A DNA stretch of 38,507 bases, taken from positions 1 through 38,507 of the forward strand of contig JADHVS010000019.1 in assembly GCA_016783865.1 (NCBI GenBank). Reading direction: 5' to 3'. This stretch comes from Bacteroidales bacterium. GTDB lineage: Bacteria; Bacteroidota; Bacteroidia; Bacteroidales; SM23-62. The notes under the pieces were generated by a model. That model saw nothing but the letters and a program-made list of their open reading frames with translations. It had not been told where the DNA came from and did no database searches. This document shows positions 16,896 to 26,003 of the stretch, one piece after another (within the stretch, counting starts at the first letter, position 1; the number at the start of each line of letters is the position of its first letter). Both the position numbers and the translations under genes were made by a program.

Positions 16896-17763
16896 AAAAC
16901 ATTGCCTGTACATTCTCATTTATCTCACTGAAATTAGCCATTGCTACTGCCACGGTAGCTACAAAATCATGCATAAGTATCCAGCGCAACGCTTCTGCAT
17001 AGGTCTCTTCAGTGTTCTCGTCCGGAGAATAAGGTCCCCCGGAAGCAGTTTTCATTGCAACGAAACCAATTTTTTTCCTGTGCGCTTCAGTAAGCTGTGA
17101 AATGAGTGATTCCTGGTCCCAACTGGCCGACCAGCCGCTTCTTGAATGAACAAACTTTCCGGCGTGATTAAAAGCGCCCATGATCACATCATAGAACCCG
17201 CTTGAATTATTCCATTCAGTCAGTCCGGCCATATTCCTGTGCGTTGAAAATCCACAGGCACGGATCTTTCCACTTTTTTTTGCCTTCGTGAAAAACTCCA
17301 TAAGGACCTCATTGTTAATCTCTTCAGTCTCTGTGGCGCCATGCAGCAACATGATGTCGATGTAATCGGTTTGCAATGCCTTCAGGCTTTCATTCAATGA
17401 TTCTTCTAATCCAGCCGGATAATTTTTCCGGAATTTAAGTTTTGATTGTATTACCACCCGGTCCCTGATCCCCTTAATAGCATTTCCTATCATCTCTTCG
17501 TTTTTCCCATTGGCATAGCTACGACCTGTATCCAGGAAATTAACTCCCTGGTCAATTGCTGCTTTAACGATTGATTCTTCCAGGGTTCGGGTTGCTCCCA
17601 TCCCGATTGGCGAAACTTTTATTCCGGTCCGCCCCAGGGTTCTGTATTCAATATCAAAGGATGGACTTTTGGAGAATAATTTCTTTTTGCTGAGAAATGC
17701 CATTCCAGCCAGCCCGGCAGCAGATTTCCTGATAAAATCTTTTCTGTTGATCTGTTTTGTCAT
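16894..17763 (-). CDS. Aldo/keto reductase with Tat-like leader, short C-terminus
   Basis: The 289-residue product begins with a Tat-type leader (NRKDFIRKSAAGLAGMAFLS; Arg-Lys instead of the usual Arg-Arg), so export in folded form is likely. The AKR barrel runs from about 38. The tetrad is present: D78 in FLDTGRSY, Y83, K108 in QSKLKF and H141 in LLHGATE. NAD(P)H-dependent carbonyl reduction or sugar-type oxidation is the family reaction; the substrate is unknown. Relatives with this leader usually continue 60-100 residues past ANFSEINENVQAM. Here the frame stops two codons into an 8-bp tandem repeat, so the C-terminus may have been lost. The barrel itself seems almost complete. A TATATTTG box (17771-17778, minus strand) is too close to the ATG to be a confident promoter. 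Confidence 0.83.
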   Translation of the reverse strand: MTKQINRKDFIRKSAAGLAGMAFLSKKKLFSKSPSFDIEYRTLGRTGIKVSPIGMGATRTLEESIVKAAIDQGVNFLDTGRSYANGKNEEMIGNAIKGIRDRVVIQSKLKFRKNYPAGLEESLNESLKALQTDYIDIMLLHGATETEEINNEVLMEFFTKAKKSGKIRACGFSTHRNMAGLTEWNNSSGFYDVIMGAFNHAGKFVHSRSGWSASWDQESLISQLTEAHRKKIGFVAMKTASGGPYSPDENTEETYAEALRWILMHDFVATVAVAMANFSEINENVQAMF

Positions 17764-17887
17764 AATAATTCAAATATATGAAGTTGATGAAATTTATCAT
17801 TCATGCTAACAGTAATATTGAAAAACTCAGACGATGATGCGGTGCCTGAGGTTAAATTCTGACTTTAATCGGGGCTTACTACTTCTG

Positions 17888-19978
17888 TTAATGGCTCCAC
17901 TTAACCTCTGAATTCAACCTGGATTGGAGAGGAGTAATCATGGAATAGATATTCCTGATCATACTTTTTTCTATCTCGGTTAAATCGTTTGAAGTGATGA
18001 TGTTTTTCGGGATTTCATTATTCAGTATAGCGGCCAACTGGTTCCTGAACCGGATTTCCATCAGGAAATTGTAGGAATGGTTGATCTCATCAAATTCTGA
18101 TTTGGATAACTCACTCCGCTGAAACATCCTGAGCAGCCTGGATATTGTGTTTGTCTCTTCAAACCGGTGATACAGAGAATAGATGCGGGCAAAATCTGTG
18201 ATCGGCATGATCCCTGTTTTAATATCCATGGTTTCAGTAATCGTCCCGGAAGAGTCTCCGTGTCCGTTCTTAAAAATATTCACCGGAAGTTTATATTTGG
18301 AAGTTTCCCTGGAAAGGATCTGGAAGAATCTGGTTTGGTTGTCGGAAACCTGGCTTACATGCTTCCTGAGTTCACCTGCATAGGATTGTTCCCCGTATAC
18401 CACCCGGAAATCGAAGAATATGGAAACCCCCAGTGATGCGTCCTCTGTTGTTTCATTAATCCACCGGGAAAAATATTGTTTCCACCTGTCCATCGATTGA
18501 CACCATTGTGGATTTCCCGCCATAATCTCCCCCTTACAATAATTATATCCGATGCGATCAAGCCAGAGATTTACCTTTTTCCCAAGGTACAGGAAATATT
18601 TATTGACATCAGACAATTTATCATTTGGAATATTTTCAAAAATGATCGCATTGTCCTGATCCGTTACCAGGGTTTGTTCCCTTCTTCCTTCACTTCCAAG
18701 AACCAGAAAAGCAAATTTTACAGGCGGATCTCCCATTTCTTCAATGGCATATTCAATTACCCTTTCAGTGATGGCGTCTGTTATCGTACTGATCAAATGA
18801 GTAATATTGTGGATCTTTGCACCGCTGTCCATAAGGGTTTTAACCAATCCCGGGACTTTTCCATGGATGGCCTTCAGTCCCTCAACTGTATTGGCATTGC
18901 GGATCTCTTTGATAATGTATGAGATGGAGTTTCTTTGAATTTCATGCAGATCATTTTTGCTGAAAATACCAATGATGTCGCCGTTTTTATTAATCACAGG
19001 CAGGTGAGATATCTTTTTTTCTTCAATGAGCAGTGAGGCTTCGAAAAGCAATGATTGATCAGATATGGTAACAAGCGGAGAACTCATTACCTCAAAAACA
19101 GGATTATTCGTAGGGCGTTCACCTGCAACAACCCGGTCGCGTAAATCGGAATCAGTTACTATTCCAACATGTTTATGATCCTCCTGTGTGATCAATATGG
19201 CATCCTGGTTTCTCCTGTTCATCAATTTTCCGGCCTCTACAACTGGCTGGTTCATATTACAGGTAACAGTTTCTTTCATGAACGAAGAGACAGGCAGGTT
19301 CATGAGCAGGAGAGAAGACTGTAATTCATCAGAAAGACTATCCTCTTCGATCCCGATCTTCTCCTTACCCGTAATGTCTTTAACGATAAACAGGATCCCT
19401 TCTTTGTCGAGGTAAGTAATCCTTGAGGCCATAACCACTATATCGCGGGTACTTTTATTTTTGCTGTTGATCTTTGCTTCGAAGTTAATTGTCTTGCCCG
19501 ACTTGTCGAGGGTTTCAAATAAACCAGGCAGGCTGTGCTCAGATTTTGATTTTCCGGTGAACAGGTCGGTATAATTCATTTCAAGGATTTCCTGCTCTGT
19601 GCAACCTGTCATGGCCTGGAAAATCATATTGGCATATACCGGTTTTTCATCTACGATCATTACAATCCCTTCAGGAGATGTTTCCAGCAGGGCCTTGTAT
19701 TTTTCTTTGGAGTCAACCAGCTCTTCGCTTGATATATCCTTCAGCTGTTCCGACAATATTGCGCGCCTGACCAGGTAAAACAAGATCAGGATGAGAATAA
19801 TTGTTATCCCTCCGGAAAATGCGATCAATTGAAAAGCTTCATCCCGGTTTTGCTCCAGGTTGATATTGATTTCAGGGAGAATGGAAATCAGTAGAAAAGC
19901 AATAAATAACCCCAGTACTCCAGTCGATGGTAATATAAATTGGATGACATGCTTCAACCGGATCCCTGATGACTCCAT
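17888..19978 (-). CDS. Membrane PAS - CBS pair - DUF294 nucleotidyltransferase-like signalling protein
   Basis: The 696-residue protein has two membrane helices (about 12-34 and 50-71), then a PAS domain (about 92-205, LETSPEGIVMIVDEKPVYA). A CBS pair follows (about 232-345, VVEAGKLMNRRNQDAILI and SHLPVINKNGDIIGIFS). Next is a DUF294 nucleotidyltransferase-like domain with GSEGRREQ (428-435) and metal-binding DQD (440-442), and a DUF294 C-terminal domain (about 545-690). DUF294 resembles the GlnD uridylyltransferase core, and the metal residues are retained, so catalysis is possible. Usual relatives combine a cyclic-nucleotide domain with CBS-DUF294 and no membrane anchor; here PAS and two helices take that place. 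A role in sensing energy or adenylate state at the membrane is inference. It follows the metallophosphoesterase gene after 69 bases. Confidence 0.88.
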   Translation of the reverse strand: MESSGIRLKHVIQFILPSTGVLGLFIAFLLISILPEININLEQNRDEAFQLIAFSGGITIILILILFYLVRRAILSEQLKDISSEELVDSKEKYKALLETSPEGIVMIVDEKPVYANMIFQAMTGCTEQEILEMNYTDLFTGKSKSEHSLPGLFETLDKSGKTINFEAKINSKNKSTRDIVVMASRITYLDKEGILFIVKDITGKEKIGIEEDSLSDELQSSLLLMNLPVSSFMKETVTCNMNQPVVEAGKLMNRRNQDAILITQEDHKHVGIVTDSDLRDRVVAGERPTNNPVFEVMSSPLVTISDQSLLFEASLLIEEKKISHLPVINKNGDIIGIFSKNDLHEIQRNSISYIIKEIRNANTVEGLKAIHGKVPGLVKTLMDSGAKIHNITHLISTITDAITERVIEYAIEEMGDPPVKFAFLVLGSEGRREQTLVTDQDNAIIFENIPNDKLSDVNKYFLYLGKKVNLWLDRIGYNYCKGEIMAGNPQWCQSMDRWKQYFSRWINETTEDASLGVSIFFDFRVVYGEQSYAGELRKHVSQVSDNQTRFFQILSRETSKYKLPVNIFKNGHGDSSGTITETMDIKTGIMPITDFARIYSLYHRFEETNTISRLLRMFQRSELSKSEFDEINHSYNFLMEIRFRNQLAAILNNEIPKNIITSNDLTEIEKSMIRNIYSMITPLQSRLNSEVKWSH

Positions 19979-20014
19979 GATTTCAGATCTACATTAAGTG
20001 GGTAAACAAGTTTG

Positions 20015-20022
20015 CAAAGGTA
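20015..20022 (-). promoter_or_regulatory. Candidate -7 box (TACCTTTG) for the PAS-CBS-DUF294 gene
   Basis: On the minus strand TACCTTTG fits the Bacteroidota -7 consensus TAnnTTTG, 36 bases before the start codon. No TTTG is found at the expected 19-base distance upstream, so only half of the promoter is supported. It would allow transcription separate from the operon ahead. Confidence 0.4.
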
Positions 20023-20047
20023 TAAATTCTTTAACCTCAACATCCCG

Positions 20048-20794
20048 CTAATCCAACTTAATTGCTTCTAATTTCATAGAATCCGAATCCAGCATAAAAT
20101 ACCCATTCAGGCTGTCCCCACGGGTAATTGCAGGAATGATGATTGCCTGGGGATATTTGCCCAGTTGATATTCACCAAAATAATTGTATATAAGCTTTTT
20201 CCCGGAGGTCACAGAATAGCCCTGAAGGTGCCCATGGCCCATTATTCCAAGGATACATTTGCAACTGTTCATGTATTTCAAATGGGGCATGAAATCCTTA
20301 TCCTCTTCAGGGAACCACCGGGTTGAACCGGTCAGGTCGGGGTATAGGAAATGGGTAAAGAGAATCGAAAATTTTTTACAAGGGAATATTTTTGTCTCGG
20401 GAAGGGATCTCAGGTACTTTATGTTCTCCTCCATGACAGGATGGTTTTCTTCATCATCATATAACCAGAACCTGCCCTCTGAAATTTCCAGGCGCTGAGT
20501 CAGGTCAAGGTCATACCAGTTTCCGGGAATACCTGCAGAGATAAAATAGTCACATAATCGCTCCGACCAATAAAGATCATGGTTGCCCGCTATAGAAATG
20601 TCACAGTATTCTTTTACCAGTTCGATGCATGCATCCGGATCCCGTCCGTCTAAATATTTATGATAGTGATAACTGTAACCCACAATATCCCCCAGACAAA
20701 CAAAATGGTCATATCCCGATTTCCTGATCTCCCTGAATGCTTTCTCCAGGCTTTTGAAATCTGAATGTATGTCCGAAATGATGGCGAATTTCAT
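20048..20794 (-). CDS. Calcineurin-like metallophosphoesterase
   Basis: The 248-residue product has the full metal-binding set of the family: SDIHSD (D8, H10), CLGDIVGY (D36), GNHDLYW (N71, H72), TH in ILFTHFLYPD and GHGH in GIMGHGHLQGYS. It is a cytoplasmic phosphodiesterase/phosphatase of the YfcE/ApaH-like type with two metal ions. The substrate is not evident. The start overlaps the mtnA stop by 4 bases (ATGA), which points to translational coupling and possibly a phosphatase step related to the same small-molecule pathway; that link is inference. Confidence 0.88.
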   Translation of the reverse strand: MKFAIISDIHSDFKSLEKAFREIRKSGYDHFVCLGDIVGYSYHYHKYLDGRDPDACIELVKEYCDISIAGNHDLYWSERLCDYFISAGIPGNWYDLDLTQRLEISEGRFWLYDDEENHPVMEENIKYLRSLPETKIFPCKKFSILFTHFLYPDLTGSTRWFPEEDKDFMPHLKYMNSCKCILGIMGHGHLQGYSVTSGKKLIYNYFGEYQLGKYPQAIIIPAITRGDSLNGYFMLDSDSMKLEAIKLD

Positions 20795-21891
20795 TTTTTA
20801 TACTTTTCGGGGAAAAGGCTTTTTATTCCATTTTTATTTGCCTCACAGATTCCCCGTTCAGTTATCAGGCCAGTGACCAGCCTGGCTGGTGTCACATCGA
20901 AACCGATGTTCAGGACCGGGCTGTTTTCATTGATCAATGGGACTTTCTCAAATCTCCATTTGACATAACGGATCTCCTCTTCGTCTCTTTCTTCGATTGG
21001 AATTTCCCTTATGCCATCTTCCAGGTTAAAATCGATTGAAGAGGAGGGGAGAGCTACAAAAAAGGGTACATCATTGTCTCTGGCCGCAAGGGCTTTCAGG
21101 TAGGTTCCGATTTTATTGGCCACATCACCCGTGCGCGTGGTCCTGTCACTTCCAACCAGAACCAGGTCGACCTGCCCGCGCTGCATCAGGTGCCCGCCTG
21201 CGTTGTCGACGATTACAGTATGAGACACACCCTGTTGTTTCAACTCCCATGCTGTAAGCCGTCCACCCTGGTTCCGCGGCCGGGTCTCATCCACCCATAC
21301 ATGAACGGGAATTCCTTTCTCATGGGCCAGGTAAATGGGTGCTGTGGCAGTTCCATAATCAATGCAGGCCAGCCATCCGGCGTTACAATGAGTGAGTATG
21401 TTTACCGGTTTCCCTTTCGATTGTTCCGCCAGTTTTTCAATAAGCGTTAACCCGTGCTGACCAATTTGATAGCAGGACTGTTTTTCTTCTTCCAGAATGG
21501 TGTTAAAATTACTCAGCGTAACGGCTATTTTTTCTTCGGTCGTCTGAACCCGGGAAATAGCCTGAAGTTGTCTTTCGATTGCTGCCGAAAGGTTTACAGC
21601 AGTTGGCCTGGAGGCGGAGATCATCATGGTACTTTCGATGATATATTTATCGGGATCTGGTTTGCCGGCTGATTCCAGGACTGCAAGATATACTCCAAAT
21701 GCTGCTGCTGCACCAATCAGGGGGGCACCACGCAGTTTCATATCAAGTATTGCATGGTAGACCTCCTCTGAAGTTTTAAGTTTTTCAACCACCAATCGAA
21801 AGGGAAGATAGTTCTGGTTGATGAACTTGACCTGTCTGGGATCTTTTTCATCCAGCCAGATGGTCTGATAATGTTGTCCTTTTACTTTCAT
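20791..21891 (-). CDS. mtnA: S-methyl-5-thioribose-1-phosphate isomerase
   Basis: MtnA converts 5-methylthioribose-1-phosphate to methylthioribulose-1-phosphate in the methionine salvage pathway. The 366-residue length is normal. The phosphate-binding RGAPLIG (54-60), the catalytic C169 in ILTHCNAGW, the VDETRPRNQG segment (200-209) and catalytic D249 in LVGSDRTT are all visible. The catalytic pair separates it from eIF2B-like relatives. Start and stop overlap the HAD gene and the metallophosphoesterase gene by 4 bases each. Other salvage genes (mtnB, mtnC, mtnD, mtnK or mtnN) are not in the window, so the upstream substrate must be made elsewhere or the HAD protein may take part. Confidence 0.95.
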   Translation of the reverse strand: MKVKGQHYQTIWLDEKDPRQVKFINQNYLPFRLVVEKLKTSEEVYHAILDMKLRGAPLIGAAAAFGVYLAVLESAGKPDPDKYIIESTMMISASRPTAVNLSAAIERQLQAISRVQTTEEKIAVTLSNFNTILEEEKQSCYQIGQHGLTLIEKLAEQSKGKPVNILTHCNAGWLACIDYGTATAPIYLAHEKGIPVHVWVDETRPRNQGGRLTAWELKQQGVSHTVIVDNAGGHLMQRGQVDLVLVGSDRTTRTGDVANKIGTYLKALAARDNDVPFFVALPSSSIDFNLEDGIREIPIEERDEEEIRYVKWRFEKVPLINENSPVLNIGFDVTPARLVTGLITERGICEANKNGIKSLFPEKYKK

Positions 21892-22514
21892 AATGAAAAT
21901 ATTTCCTCTATCCTTTGAGGCGGACTCAGGTGATATGTTTTGATCCCCAGGCTGGAAGCCGTTTCTATATGAACAAGGGTGTCATCAACAAATAATGTCT
22001 CTTCCGGGATCAGCTTACTGTCATTCAATACAAATTCAAAGATCTCTGCATCCGGTTTTCTCATATGCAGATCATGAGAGTAATAAACCTTTTCAAAAAT
22101 TTCAGTCAGGTTTTTGATCCCATGCCCCTCAAACAATTGATTATTATAATAAACCTCGTGGATGGCATTGGTATTGCTCAGCAGGAATAACCTGAACTGA
22201 CGGTTCAGTTTTAAGACGGTTTCAATGGATTCCTTCGTAAACCCGACGCTTATAATATTCCACGCATCGTTTATTTCATCATCAGATATATTATTGCCAG
22301 TTGCTTTTCTTATTTCCTCACGCAATTGGCCGGGAGAGATCAATCCAATCTCAAACTGTTTAAAAAATGGATAATGTTCAGGGATCTGGTATAAGTCTAC
22401 AATGTCAGTTATACCCAATTTTTTAAATTGATCTATACTGCTCTCAAAATCAAGATCAAGGATTACACCTCCCAGGTCAAGGATAATATTTTTAATGTTT
22501 TTCAGGTCAATCAT
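21888..22514 (-). CDS. HAD-family phosphatase (YihX-like)
   Basis: The 208-residue product has HAD motif I IILDLGGVILD with nucleophile D13, motif II in LLSNTNAIHE (Ser/Thr), the Lys in HMRKPDAEIFE and motif III in LFVDDTLVHIE. The helical cap follows motif I. The overall layout, especially SNTN, RKPDAEIF and VDDT, is close to YihX of E. coli, an alpha-D-glucose-1-phosphate phosphatase. It sits 9 bases after ispG and overlaps mtnA by 4 bases. Action on a sugar phosphate of methionine salvage is attractive from context only. Confidence 0.88.
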   Translation of the reverse strand: MIDLKNIKNIILDLGGVILDLDFESSIDQFKKLGITDIVDLYQIPEHYPFFKQFEIGLISPGQLREEIRKATGNNISDDEINDAWNIISVGFTKESIETVLKLNRQFRLFLLSNTNAIHEVYYNNQLFEGHGIKNLTEIFEKVYYSHDLHMRKPDAEIFEFVLNDSKLIPEETLFVDDTLVHIETASSLGIKTYHLSPPQRIEEIFSL

Positions 22515-22523
22515 TTTATTGCT

Positions 22524-24260
22524 TTAATCTGGTTCAATCCAATCATTATTTTCTTTGATCAAATGTATCAATTCTTCGATAGCCTTGTCTTCCGGGATAT
22601 TCTTTTTGACCGGATCCTTAATCTTGTAAAGGGTAATTTTGCCACGTCCCGATCCGACATACCCATAATCGGCATCTGCCATTTCTCCGGGGCCATTTAC
22701 AATACAGCCCATCACCGCAATTTTTAAATGTTTCAGATGACTTGTGGCTTCCTGTACTCTTGTAAGAACATTCTCAATATTGAAAAGTGTCCTTCCGCAA
22801 GAGGGACAGGCGATATATTCAGTTTTCGACATCCTTGCCCGGGAAGCCTGCAGCAGGTTGAAAGCCATTTGGGCATTGGCGGCCTGTGAAAAATTTTCAT
22901 TCTCCAGCCAGATTCCATCTGGTAATCCGTCGACAAATAATCCCCCCAGTTCGATAGCTGCATGAATCATATAATCTTCCGTTTCTTTCTCTCTGCACAA
23001 AAGCTTCAGAATAACAGGCGTATGGCATTCAGATGAAAAAAAATCATCAAATAACCTGCTCCTTCCTAACGAATGGTCGTTTGGAGAATGATTTATTGTC
23101 AGGATGGCCTTGTTGTTCTTTTTTAATGCATTGATTATGAGGTTGTTTAGTTCCCCTGGTAAACAATGGATAAAAAATGATTTATTTGCAGGAACTCTTC
23201 CCTGTAGAAAATCGATTGTCCTGACAGTAGTGATTCGCTCTGCATTATCAGATTTTAACTGGTCATTTGCCAGGAAAATCATTTCTGATTTGTTGTCAAA
23301 GATCAGGTCAGGATAAGTTTGGAACTGATCAGATGTGCGGCCACTTTCAGGATCAATTGAAGCAATAACCACGGGTGGATTATTATTTCCAATGATGCCG
23401 GCAGGATTTGATTTACGCCTTCTATATGAAACGGTTAAGTCATTAATGCTTAATCCAGTTGAGGATTTCTTGTTTGAGGAAATGTCTGCTAACTTAATGG
23501 CAAAAGGAATTTCATTTTCAGGCCTCTCTGTTAAGGAAACACGAATGGTGTCGCCAATTCCTTCAGTCAAAAGAGTTCCTATTCCAACGGCAGACCTCAT
23601 TCGCCCATCTTCTCCTGCCCCGGCTTCGGTAATCCCGAGATGAATGGGATAATCCATTTCTTCCTCCAGGAGCTTTTGAACAAGAAACCTGTTGGCATGG
23701 ATCATGGTCCTGGTGTTGCTCGATTTTATGGATACAACCACAGGCTCAAAATCATTTTCCTTGCAGATCCTTAGATATTCCATGGCAGATTCAACCATCC
23801 CTTCAGGAGAATCTCCAAAAGTATTCATGATTCTCTCGGAAAGAGAACCATGGTTAACGCCTATCCGGATTGCAGTTTTATGTTTTTTGCAAATATCAAT
23901 CAGTGAAAGGAATTGGGATTTGAATTCAGGACCACCGAAATTACCTGGATTAATCCTGACTTTATCTGCAAATACGGCCGCCTTAAAAGCTATATCAGGA
24001 TTGAAATGAACATCGGCTACCAGGGGTTGGTGATATCCATCGAGGGTGAGTTTTTCCTTTATGGCTGATAGTTTATCGGCTTCATTCAGATTGCGTACTG
24101 TTACCCTGACCAGATCAGCACCTGCCTCCAGTATACTTTTACATTGGTCGACAGTGGTTGTAACATCACCCGTCCGGGTGTTGGTCATGGATTGGATACG
24201 AACAGGGGCATCTCCTCCCAGGGTAAGATTCCCAATAGGTATTGACCTGGATTTATACAC
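22524..24260 (-). CDS. ispG: 4-hydroxy-3-methylbut-2-en-1-yl diphosphate synthase (IspG/GcpE), long form
   Basis: IspG makes HMBPP from MEcPP in the MEP isoprenoid pathway with a 4Fe-4S cluster. The 578-residue length shows the long form of Bacteroidota, Chlorobi and plants: a TIM barrel (about 5-265, RIQSMTNT, PLVADVHFN, RINPGNFG), an inserted domain (about 270-445) and a reductase domain. The cluster ligands are C485 and C488 in CPSCGRT and C519 in GCIVNGPGE, with E526. The start is weak: only GTG 24260 is available after in-frame stops, although the codons before it (KYYNECFT) resemble the usual N-terminus of relatives, so the true start may be a rarer codon a few residues upstream. It begins the run ispG - HAD - mtnA - metallophosphoesterase, 121 bases after cysS. 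Confidence 0.95.
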   Translation of the reverse strand: MYKSRSIPIGNLTLGGDAPVRIQSMTNTRTGDVTTTVDQCKSILEAGADLVRVTVRNLNEADKLSAIKEKLTLDGYHQPLVADVHFNPDIAFKAAVFADKVRINPGNFGGPEFKSQFLSLIDICKKHKTAIRIGVNHGSLSERIMNTFGDSPEGMVESAMEYLRICKENDFEPVVVSIKSSNTRTMIHANRFLVQKLLEEEMDYPIHLGITEAGAGEDGRMRSAVGIGTLLTEGIGDTIRVSLTERPENEIPFAIKLADISSNKKSSTGLSINDLTVSYRRRKSNPAGIIGNNNPPVVIASIDPESGRTSDQFQTYPDLIFDNKSEMIFLANDQLKSDNAERITTVRTIDFLQGRVPANKSFFIHCLPGELNNLIINALKKNNKAILTINHSPNDHSLGRSRLFDDFFSSECHTPVILKLLCREKETEDYMIHAAIELGGLFVDGLPDGIWLENENFSQAANAQMAFNLLQASRARMSKTEYIACPSCGRTLFNIENVLTRVQEATSHLKHLKIAVMGCIVNGPGEMADADYGYVGSGRGKITLYKIKDPVKKNIPEDKAIEELIHLIKENNDWIEPD

Positions 24261-24381
24261 AGTGAAACATTCATTATAATATTTTCATTAGTATCATAAA
24301 AGGCAATGAAAATATTATTCTGGCGAGTTAACGAGAACAATTAGTTAATTAAATTATTTTCCCGTGAATCGCCGGTTGTTG

Positions 24382-25851
24382 TTATGTTATCTTGAATTCA
24401 AAGCCTTCTGCAGTGTCCCGTACTTCCACTCCCATTTTTGTCAGATCATCGCGTATCTTATCTGCCATCTTAAAGTCTTTGTTTTTCCTGGCTTCAATTC
24501 TGAGCTCCAGGAGAAGTTTGATAAGATCTGAAGTTAGTCCCTCATTAACTGAAGAAATCTTTTCCGGAACAATTCCCAGTATATCAAAGACTACAGTATG
24601 GTAGGTTTTTCTGAGGCTTTCAATTGTTTTGTAATTAACAGTGGCTTTACCGCTTACTGCCGCATTGATATCCTTTAAACCATCGAAGAGGACCGAAATG
24701 GCAACTGGAGTATCCAGGTCATCATTAAGAGCTGTAAATACTTTATTCTTAAGGATTTTAAGTTTCTTGGGTGATTTTGATGAAGGTTTGATCTTCTCAA
24801 TGTTTTTAATTCCTTCCATCAACCTGTCGAAACCTTTTTCCGCTGCCTGCAAAGCTTCATTCGAGAAGTCAAGAGTACTGCGATAGTGGGCCTGGAGCAT
24901 AAAAAACCTGATGGTTGAGGCACTATAAGCCTTTTCCAGAAGTTTATGATCCCCGCTGAGAAACTCATCCAGGGTAATGGCATTCCCTAGTGATTTCCCC
25001 ATTTTCTGACCGTTCAGGGTTATCATGTTATTGTGCATCCAGTACTTTACGGATTCTTTTCCCTGTGCCGCCACCGTCTGTGCTATCTCACATTCATGAT
25101 GAGGAAACAACAGGTCCATCCCGCCCCCATGAATATCAATCTGTTCTCCCAGGTATTTTTTACTCATGGCGGAGCATTCGAGGTGCCATCCCGGGAATCC
25201 TTCACTCCACTCTGAAGGCCATCTCATAATATGTTCCGGTCCAGCTTTTTTCCAGATCGCAAAGTCAAGAGAACTGTGTTTGTCAGTTTGTTTATCGAGA
25301 TCCCTTGTCTGTGAGATAAGGTCTTTGATCTTCCTCCCGGATAATTTACCATAATGATGGCTCTCGTTATATTTCTCAACATCGAAATATACAGATCCGT
25401 TACTTTCGTATGCAAATCCTGCCTGAATGATTTTCTTTACCAATTCCTGCTGTTCAATGATATGACCGGAGGCAATAGGTTCAATACCGGGTGGCAGAAT
25501 ATTCAGGAGCGCCATTTTATTCCTGTACTCGTTCATGTAATGCTGAACCACCTCCATTGGCTCTATCTCTTCCAGCCTCGCTCTTTTGGCGACCTTGTCC
25601 TCTCCTTCGTCGGCATCCCGCTCGAGGTGCCCTACATCTGTAATATTCCTGACATACCTTACCTTATATCCGAGATATTTCAGGTACCTGAACAGTACGT
25701 CAAAGGTTATAGCCGGCCGGGCATGACCCAGGTGTGGATCGCCATAAACAGTTGGCCCGCAGACATACATCCCAACGAAAGGAGGAAGATTCGGGGAGAA
25801 GAGTTCCTTCTTTCTTGATAGTGTATTGTATATGTGAAGTGAATTGGACAA
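24382..25851 (-). CDS. cysS: Cysteinyl-tRNA synthetase
   Basis: CysS charges tRNA-Cys in the cytoplasm (class I synthetase). The 489 residues carry the HIGH signature as HLGH (40-43, in [11 protein letters not shown]) and the KMSKS loop as KMGKS (283-287). The zinc site that selects cysteine is C31, C226, H251 and E255 ([24 protein letters not shown]). The C-terminal helical and DALR-like part ends at about 480. Length and order are normal. The start ATG lies opposite rnr, with a 150-base intergenic region that contains a hairpin-forming repeat. Confidence 0.97.
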   Translation of the reverse strand: MSNSLHIYNTLSRKKELFSPNLPPFVGMYVCGPTVYGDPHLGHARPAITFDVLFRYLKYLGYKVRYVRNITDVGHLERDADEGEDKVAKRARLEEIEPMEVVQHYMNEYRNKMALLNILPPGIEPIASGHIIEQQELVKKIIQAGFAYESNGSVYFDVEKYNESHHYGKLSGRKIKDLISQTRDLDKQTDKHSSLDFAIWKKAGPEHIMRWPSEWSEGFPGWHLECSAMSKKYLGEQIDIHGGGMDLLFPHHECEIAQTVAAQGKESVKYWMHNNMITLNGQKMGKSLGNAITLDEFLSGDHKLLEKAYSASTIRFFMLQAHYRSTLDFSNEALQAAEKGFDRLMEGIKNIEKIKPSSKSPKKLKILKNKVFTALNDDLDTPVAISVLFDGLKDINAAVSGKATVNYKTIESLRKTYHTVVFDILGIVPEKISSVNEGLTSDLIKLLLELRIEARKNKDFKMADKIRDDLTKMGVEVRDTAEGFEFKIT

Positions 25852-25866
25852 AACTTAAATAAAAAG

Positions 25867-25945
25867 AGTTACTAGGTGCTAGTTACTAGTTACCGGGTGT
25901 ACAGGGAACTAACCTAGTAACTAGTACCTGGCAACCAGCAACTAG
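25867..25945. repeat. GTTACTAG-type repeat between cysS and rnr, hairpin-forming
   Basis: CTAGTTACTAG (25879-25889) pairs perfectly with CTAGTAACTAG (25914-25924); the stem extends with mismatches into AGGTG/CACCT-like flanks. The words GTTACTAG, GTTACC and CAACCAG recur along the element. Similar strings lie at 1941-1970 and around the palindrome at 15315-15334. It is placed between two divergent housekeeping genes, where promoters must also sit. Confidence 0.65.
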
Positions 25946-26003
25946 TTTACGAAGTTACACAAAGGGGTTTAATAATATTTCCTAAATTCGGTAAAAATTT
26001 ATT

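Noticed and set aside
18476..18922. 148-codon plus-strand frame
   Set aside because: It is the complement of the DUF294 catalytic region.
25354..25818. 154-codon plus-strand frame
   Set aside because: It is the complement of the cysS coding region.
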